Shown here: in pieces, positions 7,344 to 8,110 of the stretch
How positions within the stretch are numbered: position 1 is the first letter of the stretch
Layout: each line of letters begins with the position of its first letter
Source: Chloroflexota bacterium
Lineage (GTDB): Bacteria > Chloroflexota > UBA6077 > JADZDV01
Length of the DNA: 8,110 nt
Direction of reading: 5' to 3'
NCBI GenBank assembly: GCA_020850915.1
Contig: JADZDV010000272.1
Location: forward strand, 1 to 8,110
Program-made: the position numbers and the translations under genes
The notes under the pieces: generated by a model
Seen by the model: the letters and a program-made list of their open reading frames with translations, nothing else
What the model was told of the DNA's origin: nothing
Database searches by the model: none

Positions 7344-7693
7344 GGCTACGGCACGCTGGACGGGTCCGTCGTCGGCTTCCTGCTGCTCCACAAGGGCTTC
7401 AGCAAGGACTGACCCATCCTGCCGTACGACGTGCTGCGAGCGAAGCAGCCTCTGGCCGAGGCTGGCTGTCCCAACGGCCTCGAGATCGACGTCACCAGCA
7501 CGAACTACGTCTCAGACAGCCTGGACGTCATGGAGGCAGAGGCGCTCCGACTGGGGGAAGGGGGGATCCGTGGCAGGCGGCCTCTAACGGCGGCCCCGAA
7601 GGATGCGGGCACCTTCAATCCGAAGCTGCGGGCTCGACGGGGCGTTGTCGGGCCGCTACAAGAGGCAGCAGACGAAGTTTGTAGGAGGTACCG
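7344..7693 (+). pseudogene. decayed family 5 (peptide/nickel-type) solute-binding protein fragment
   Basis: One frame from 7344 reads GYGTLDGSVVGFLLLHKGFS, then KD, a TGA at 7410-7412, PILPYDVLRAKQPLAEAG and CPNGLEIDVTSTNYVSDSL, running to about 7580 (EALRLGEGGIR). The pattern YD..rAkqlLaEAGyPnGfei, about two thirds through the protein, is a hallmark of SBP_bac_5 receptors for oligopeptides and related solutes. The TGA stands where a Trp (TGG) fits the family. After 7580 the similarity thins: GTFNPKLRA (about 7608-7634) and DGALSGRYK (about 7636-7662) look like further pieces in shifted frames. No 5' end, lipoprotein signal or C-terminus is left, so this is an internal fragment. It lies directly after the purU relic, with no family transition sequence visible, which suggests deletion between two formerly separate genes. 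Bases 7321-7343 hold nothing recognisable. Confidence 0.7.
7683..7689 (+). promoter_or_regulatory. ribosome binding site for ATG 7694
   Basis: AGGAGGT is a near-perfect anti-16S match, with 4 nt between it and the ATG at 7694. It supports an upstream start for the cysteine-rich protein that runs off the window end. Confidence 0.65.
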
Positions 7694-8110
7694 ATGTTAC
7701 GCTGGACTGGTGGTCGGACAATAAGACAGGAGGTTGCCAGGGTGATTGTGACTCACGCCCCGCCTGCTCCTGTCCCGCCGACCGCCAGTCCAGCCAGGCC
7801 AGCAACCGCGCCAACCCCGGCGTCGAGGGGCATCGCCTGGCCGCGGCCGACCGTTCCGCGCATCTCCGCCCGGGCGGCGCACGCCCTGTCCCTCCTGCTG
7901 CGCCCCAGCAAGCTCTGGTACGCGGTCGCTCTCCAGCTCGAGCGGCATCCCCGGCTCTACCGTCTCTTCAGGGAGGCTGAGAGGGTCGTCAAGGGCCGAC
8001 TGTTTGGCTGCAAGATGTGCGCGCAGTGCGCTCTGCCGTCCACGGTCTATTCCTGCCCGATGACCTGCCCGAAGCAGCTTCGCAACGGTCCGTGCGGCGG
8101 CGTCTCCCCC
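7694..8110 (+). CDS. MetV-like protein (MTHFR C-terminal zinc/cysteine domain), 3' partial
   Basis: The reading frame is open to the window edge (139 codons). The informative part is residues 64-139: SLLLRPSKLWYAVALQLE, then ERVVKGRLFGCKMCAQC, CPMTCPKQLRNGPCGGV. Its six cysteines (106, 109, 112, 121, 125, 134) match the CxxCxxC...CPMTCPK..RNGPCGG motif of the MTHFR_C family (PF12225, MetV). In acetogens MetV partners MetF in a methylenetetrahydrofolate reductase complex; related genes elsewhere often precede a metF-like gene, so one may lie just outside the window. Residues 22-56 are Pro/Ala/Arg-rich and probably disordered. ATG 7694 follows AGGAGGT at 7683-7689; a GTG at 7742, in the same frame, follows a second AGGAGGT at 7728-7734 with 7-nt spacing, so either may be used. 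The start lies in the tail of the binding-protein relic. Family assignment is firm; electron partner and role are inferred. Confidence 0.82.
   Translation, partial: MLRWTGGRTIRQEVARVIVTHAPPAPVPPTASPARPATAPTPASRGIAWPRPTVPRISARAAHALSLLLRPSKLWYAVALQLERHPRLYRLFREAERVVKGRLFGCKMCAQCALPSTVYSCPMTCPKQLRNGPCGGVSP
7728..7734 (+). promoter_or_regulatory. second ribosome binding site, for in-frame GTG 7742
   Basis: A second AGGAGGT lies inside the longer reading frame, 7 nt before the in-frame GTG at 7742. This spacing is closer to ideal than that of the first site, so the shorter form (16 residues fewer) may be the main product, or both may be made. Confidence 0.5.

Noticed and set aside
35..7412. TGA read as an amino acid (recoded Trp or selenocysteine) in the three relics at 35-37, 7141-7143 and 7410-7412
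   Set aside because: The expected residues differ (about Arg, Ser, Trp), frameshifts or domain loss accompany them, and the intact first permease and the methyltransferase gene end with TGA.
7025..7684. A 219-codon + frame across the purU and binding-protein relics
   Set aside because: It is out of frame with both recognisable protein remnants and has low-complexity composition without motifs.
1..8110. CRISPR array, tRNA, rRNA or insertion-sequence ends
   Set aside because: No regularly spaced repeats, cloverleaf-like segments, rRNA-like sequence, transposase motifs or terminal inverted repeats were seen.

Overview
The window is high-GC, densely coding bacterial DNA. It holds an ABC importer cassette on the + strand and a two-gene one-carbon operon on the - strand. 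To the right lie decayed genes and the 5' end of a further one-carbon gene. The host is inferred, not proven. A fused homocysteine methyltransferase/methylenetetrahydrofolate reductase, a PucR-type activator, a formyltetrahydrofolate deformylase relic and a MetV-like cysteine-rich protein together suggest a Chloroflexota lineage (Thermomicrobia/Sphaerobacter-like), but other high-GC phyla are possible.

Layout. 1-383: the 3' end of a polyamine-type solute-binding protein gene, broken by a stop codon, a 5-bp tandem duplication and a second frame change. 438-3251: three tightly packed intact genes, two PotB/PotC-like permeases and a PotA-like ATPase. 3252-3529: a convergent gap holding the frameshifted tail of an unrecognised gene, whose old stop codon lies inside the 3' end of the next gene. 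3511-5007 (-): a PucR/CdaR-type regulator. 5000-6901 (-): the bifunctional homocysteine S-methyltransferase/MTHFR-like enzyme, overlapping the regulator start by 8 nt. 6902-7014: a divergent intergenic region with two short palindromes. 7015-7320: a purU relic, of which only the ACT domain is recognisable. 7344-7693: a relic of a family 5 (peptide-type) solute-binding protein gene. 7694 to the end: a MetV-like protein carrying the six-cysteine MTHFR_C motif, cut by the window edge.

How it fits together. The transporter would import an organic cation or similar small solute, but its own binding protein is broken, so it is either non-functional or uses a binding protein encoded elsewhere. The regulator is translationally coupled to the methyltransferase/reductase and probably controls it. 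The deformylase relic and the MetV-like gene also belong to folate one-carbon metabolism, so the right half looks like a one-carbon locus in partial decay. Four gene relics sit among five intact genes and one gene that is intact as far as it can be seen, which suggests lesion-by-lesion decay rather than a poor-quality read.

The strongest oddity is in the reductase half of the bifunctional enzyme. The positions that align by eye with two folate-site residues of E. coli MetF (Asp120 and Gln183) are Val and Arg, while the Glu28 position is kept. No clear undescribed multi-gene system is visible.
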